Below, in pieces: positions 6,443-8,883 of a stretch of DNA of 8,883 bases (the first letter of the stretch is position 1; every line of letters starts with the position of its first letter). The position numbers and the translations under genes were made by a program. The notes below the pieces were generated by a model. That model was not told the origin of the DNA, made no database searches, and saw only the letters and a list, made by a program, of their open reading frames with translations. This stretch comes from an uncultured Porphyromonas sp. (lineage in GTDB: Bacteria > Bacteroidota > Bacteroidia > Bacteroidales > Porphyromonadaceae), in the NCBI GenBank assembly GCA_946997275.1, contig CAMPUN010000029.1, positions 1 through 8,883 on the forward strand, in the 5' to 3' direction.

Positions 6443-8809
6443 TTAGCGAACGCTCATCTGAGAGCGACCTTGTAGCTGTCCCGCAGCTTGCCGCGTGGGA
6501 GCACCACTTCCAGCGCCTAGCGTTTGTGTCTGGGTCTTGTTCTGCTTATCGCCTTGATCCTTTTCCTTGGGCGGAGCACCTATCTCAACATCTTCGCCAC
6601 GCGCTCGCGCCTCTCGCTCCTCGGCACGTGAGGGGAGCCCCATGATCTTACGCTCACGATCCGTCGGGTTCCACCGCTTGCCGTAGCGCTCCCGCATACG
6701 CTGAGCATACTCGACGTTGAGGTCTCGCTTCTGATTAGCTGCGTTAGCACTATTGCTATCACCCTCCGCTTGCTTATCGCCCTCCAGCCCCTTCGGACGT
6801 TGCTCTGCTAGAGGCGTACCATCGTATGCCCACTTCTGCTCTGTGGCAAAGCGCGCCTGTACATTTACCGACTGAGGTAGATAGCGCACAGGCTCAGGAG
6901 GCGTCGCTGGGTAGATGCCCCCGTCCCAAGCGCCATTGCCATTTAGATCTACGTACAGCTTGAGAAAGTAAGCTCCCGGAGCCAGCTCCTTAAAGGCAAC
7001 CAGCCCTGCGCTGTCAGGCTGAGCAGTCGCCAAAATCTCCTCCTTACTGCTGAGTAAGTAGACGTAGAGCGGATGGTCTGTAGGATGTCCCGTGAGCGTG
7101 ATCGTGAGAGAGCCTAGCTCGGTCTCAGCGGCGATCTTGAGATCCTTCTTCGCCGAAGCACTGGTTCCCCCATAGAGCCCCGTGATGGCAGCCGTATCTA
7201 CCTCGAGTCGGTAGGTGGTGCCTGGCTCCTTGGCAAAGTCAACCAACCAGCGACAGCGTCGCACACTGTCGGGCAATAACTGGCAAGGAATCGGCTGAGG
7301 CACCGAATCGACCAACTTAGCGAGCTGCACCCGCGCTGTGTCAATGGCTAGAATCGGCACATCATAGCTAATCCAAAGGGAGTCACGCGTCGTCTCCTTA
7401 TGAATTCCTTCGTGCGAAAGAATCTTGACAGCCCCGAGCTCACTCTTTGTGTCTGCCAGAGCGGTGCTGTCACTAGCATGGCTGAGGCCATTGGCAGCTG
7501 TATCGAGGGCTTCTCCCTTCGGTTGCTTCTTTGGCTTGGCTTTAGCCTTTGCCGATTGCACTCTAGGAGCGTGCAGCGTCATCGTGTCGAGCTTGTTGAT
7601 CGGACTACCGATCGAGTCGGTCGTCGGATAGGCGAACGCCACCACCACGGAGTCTTTCGCTAGTGAGTCGTGGGGCGAGAGCCAGTAGGTGATACTCTTG
7701 CGATCTGTCGAGAGGTCAGGGTAGTAGCTTGAGGATTTCGTCAGGTAGTCTGGCGAGAGAATCTTGAGCTGAGGTAGTGTGTCAAGAGGCTCCGTAAAGG
7801 TCGCCATGAGCGACATCGTATCTCGTCGTACCAGTCGCTCGAGACGAATGATATTTGTCTTCGGATGTGTCAACAGGAGAACGAGGTCGTTGGGCAGGTA
7901 AACGTAAGACGACACATTATCTGTGGCTGTGGCAGTCGTATCTGTCGCAGTCGTTGGCGCTTGCTCCTTAGCGAGCAAACTATCGGCACGCCCCCCAAGC
8001 GAATCCACAGCATGACCAAGCGAATCTACCATATTACCGACCGAATCCGCAACATTAGCGAGCGAATCCACCTTCGGCTCCTTGGCAGGAGTCAGCGCCG
8101 AGCGGTGCACTACCTCGGTGCGGAAGCTATCGGGTGTGATGGCAAAGCTCTCGTTCGGATTGTTGTAGCTATAGCTACGATCCATATCAACCAGAGCGAT
8201 AGCGCGGTAGACTCCATCCCGTACATTCTGCAGGGTAAAGTGCCCCTTATCGTCCGTATAGGTCATACGGGTCATCGGACGGTCTAGCGAGTCCGTAGGA
8301 ATAGGCATATCATAGACACCCGCTAGGATATGAGACACCGGCTGTAGCGTATAGGCGTCGAGCACATGCCCAGATACCTGCATCGTGTCCAGGTAGTCAC
8401 CCGTACTGAAGGCGTAGACATACTGCTCGATGTAGTTGCCCTCATTATAGTCCTTGATCGCACGATTGAAGTTGATCGTGTAGGTCGTGTTTGCGATCAG
8501 ACTATCTTGATAAGTGACGATCAGCTGCTTCTGATTGACCAAAGCCTTCGGTGGGATGCGCTGTGGTGGCGAATAGATTATTTTGTCCTCACCTCGCTCC
8601 AGCTGTATGTACTCATCGAAGGTGATTCGCACACGATGCGTCGAGACGTTTGTACTCCCCATCTCAGGCGTACAGCGCACGACCCGAGGCGGGGTCATAT
8701 CATAGGGACCACCCTCTGGCGAAGATTGCTTGGCACACCCCGCAGCGCCTAGGATTAGGAGCAGGAAGGTGACTAAGAGCGTGGAGAAGTGCTGGTGCGA
8801 ATGAAGCAT
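6443..8809 (-). CDS. Ig-like (SbsA/Big_5-type) domain lipoprotein
   Basis: A 788-residue envelope lipoprotein with no known biochemical role. The leader ends at Cys25 (GAAGC, 21-25), followed by PEGGPYDMTPPRVVRCTP (31-48), the characteristic opening of this Bacteroidota family. Residues about 38-138 form the Ig-like domain (RITFDEYIQL, TTYTINFNRAIKDYNEGN). Residues about 142-215 look like a carboxypeptidase-regulatory-type beta sandwich (VSGHVLDAYTLQPV, GHFTLQNVRDGVYRAIALVD). Then come five 7-residue repeats (247-281), an Ala/Thr-rich linker, beta-rich segments, a Lys-rich linker (about 418-432) and a second sandwich ending DLNGNGAWDGGIYP (621-634) and PEPVRYLP. After about 660 the tail is charged and probably disordered. 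The start ATG lies 20 bases after the preceding gene's stop, so the two are likely co-transcribed. A structural or adhesive role at the cell envelope is only inferred. Confidence 0.85.
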   Translation of the reverse strand: MLHSHQHFSTLLVTFLLLILGAAGCAKQSSPEGGPYDMTPPRVVRCTPEMGSTNVSTHRVRITFDEYIQLERGEDKIIYSPPQRIPPKALVNQKQLIVTYQDSLIANTTYTINFNRAIKDYNEGNYIEQYVYAFSTGDYLDTMQVSGHVLDAYTLQPVSHILAGVYDMPIPTDSLDRPMTRMTYTDDKGHFTLQNVRDGVYRAIALVDMDRSYSYNNPNESFAITPDSFRTEVVHRSALTPAKEPKVDSLANVADSVGNMVDSLGHAVDSLGGRADSLLAKEQAPTTATDTTATATDNVSSYVYLPNDLVLLLTHPKTNIIRLERLVRRDTMSLMATFTEPLDTLPQLKILSPDYLTKSSSYYPDLSTDRKSITYWLSPHDSLAKDSVVVAFAYPTTDSIGSPINKLDTMTLHAPRVQSAKAKAKPKKQPKGEALDTAANGLSHASDSTALADTKSELGAVKILSHEGIHKETTRDSLWISYDVPILAIDTARVQLAKLVDSVPQPIPCQLLPDSVRRCRWLVDFAKEPGTTYRLEVDTAAITGLYGGTSASAKKDLKIAAETELGSLTITLTGHPTDHPLYVYLLSSKEEILATAQPDSAGLVAFKELAPGAYFLKLYVDLNGNGAWDGGIYPATPPEPVRYLPQSVNVQARFATEQKWAYDGTPLAEQRPKGLEGDKQAEGDSNSANAANQKRDLNVEYAQRMRERYGKRWNPTDRERKIMGLPSRAEEREARARGEDVEIGAPPKEKDQGDKQNKTQTQTLGAGSGAPTRQAAGQLQGRSQMSVR
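7967..8071 (-). repeat. Five 21-base tandem repeats encoding a 7-residue motif
   Basis: Residues 247-281 of the lipoprotein read VDSLANV, ADSVGNM, VDSLGHA, VDSLGGR, ADSLLAK: five in-register copies of [VA]-D-S-[LV]-x-x-x. At the DNA level GAATCC or GAATCT recurs every 21 bases on the plus strand at 8001, 8022, 8043 and 8064, with a diverged fifth copy near 7980. The 7-residue spacing with hydrophobic residues at fixed places suggests a short helical coiled coil or spacer. Confidence 0.75.
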
Positions 8810-8829
8810 GTGCGGTAGTGGCTGTGTCG

Positions 8830-8883
8830 TTAGAAGGTTCCTTCACGGAGAAGTTGCGGCTCCGCACCCGTACAGTCGATGAT
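8830..8883 (-). CDS. Partial CDS, C-terminus; probable Sua5/YrdC/YciO-type threonylcarbamoyl-AMP synthase
   Basis: The minus strand enters the window in an open frame of 17 codons ending in TAA (8830-8832). The peptide IIDCTGAEPQLLREGTF closely resembles the conserved end of the YrdC domain, where a (S)T-[IV]-[IV]-D-x-T-G-x-E-P-x-[IVL]-[IVL]-R-x-G block is usual. Such enzymes make threonylcarbamoyl-AMP for the t6A modification of tRNAs that read ANN codons. The stop is 20 bases before the start of the Ig-like lipoprotein, consistent with a shared transcript and with no promoter seen in that gap. Only the tail is present, so the identification rests on one short motif. The protein stops five residues after the arginine. 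Confidence 0.55.
   Translation of the reverse strand: MIDCTGAEPQLLREGTF

Noticed and set aside
6443..6830. The C-terminal end of the large lipoprotein considered as a type IX secretion signal domain.
   Set aside because: The tail is charged, Gln/Lys-rich and lacks the beta-sandwich pattern of such domains; the protein also has a lipobox.
7865..8287. A 140-codon plus-strand open frame opposite the large lipoprotein gene.
   Set aside because: It is fully antisense to a well-supported lipoprotein gene, has no promoter or recognisable domain, and its composition follows the opposite strand.
8833..8844. Short inverted repeat GAAGGTTCCTTC near the end of the partial gene.
   Set aside because: It is too short, has a 2-4 base loop and lies in coding sequence; probably chance.

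Overview
The window looks like chromosomal DNA from the phylum Bacteroidota, most likely a Porphyromonas-type organism. Three things point there: two sites match the Bacteroidota -7 promoter element (TAnnTTTG) ahead of genes; one gene encodes a lipoprotein glutaminyl cyclase of the mammalian-like kind known from Porphyromonas and related oral bacteria; and the large lipoprotein on the minus strand belongs to an Ig-like (SbsA/Big_5-type) group common in this phylum. The genus is an inference and cannot be proved from this window.

Layout. (1) Bases 1-1185 hold a RhuM-family gene with its own good promoter. Its first half looks AT-richer than the genes that follow, so it may be an accessory gene. 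(2) Bases 1275-6223 hold six tightly packed plus-strand genes, probably one operon: an M48 metallopeptidase lipoprotein, a cobalamin adenosyltransferase, a glutaminyl cyclase lipoprotein, SufE, a DUF2156 (phosphatidylglycerol lysyltransferase-like) protein and a GNAT protein with an Eis-like C-terminal half. Junctions run from a 1-base overlap (TAATG) to a 21-base gap. A -7 element at 1275 and a cUACGg-capped hairpin at 1291 lie just ahead of the first gene. (3) Bases 6224-6442 are a convergent intergenic region with a modest hairpin and a possible antisense -7 motif. (4) Bases 6443-8883 are minus strand: a 788-residue lipoprotein, preceded by the last 17 codons of another gene that reads like the C-terminus of a Sua5/YrdC-type threonylcarbamoyl-AMP synthase.

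Working together. The operon mixes envelope functions (periplasmic protease, N-terminal pyroglutamate formation on secreted proteins, possible lipid or small-molecule acyl transfer) with cofactor functions (adenosylcobalamin, Fe-S clusters). No single pathway joins all six; it looks like a housekeeping cluster. The DUF2156/GNAT pair, two bases apart, is the likeliest to act together. I found no CRISPR array, tRNA, rRNA, insertion sequence or clear defence system, and nothing that convincingly amounts to a new system. The most useful second looks are the DUF2156/GNAT pair, the extra-stable hairpin at the operon's 5' end, the hairpin inside the DUF2156 gene and the 7-residue repeats in the large lipoprotein.
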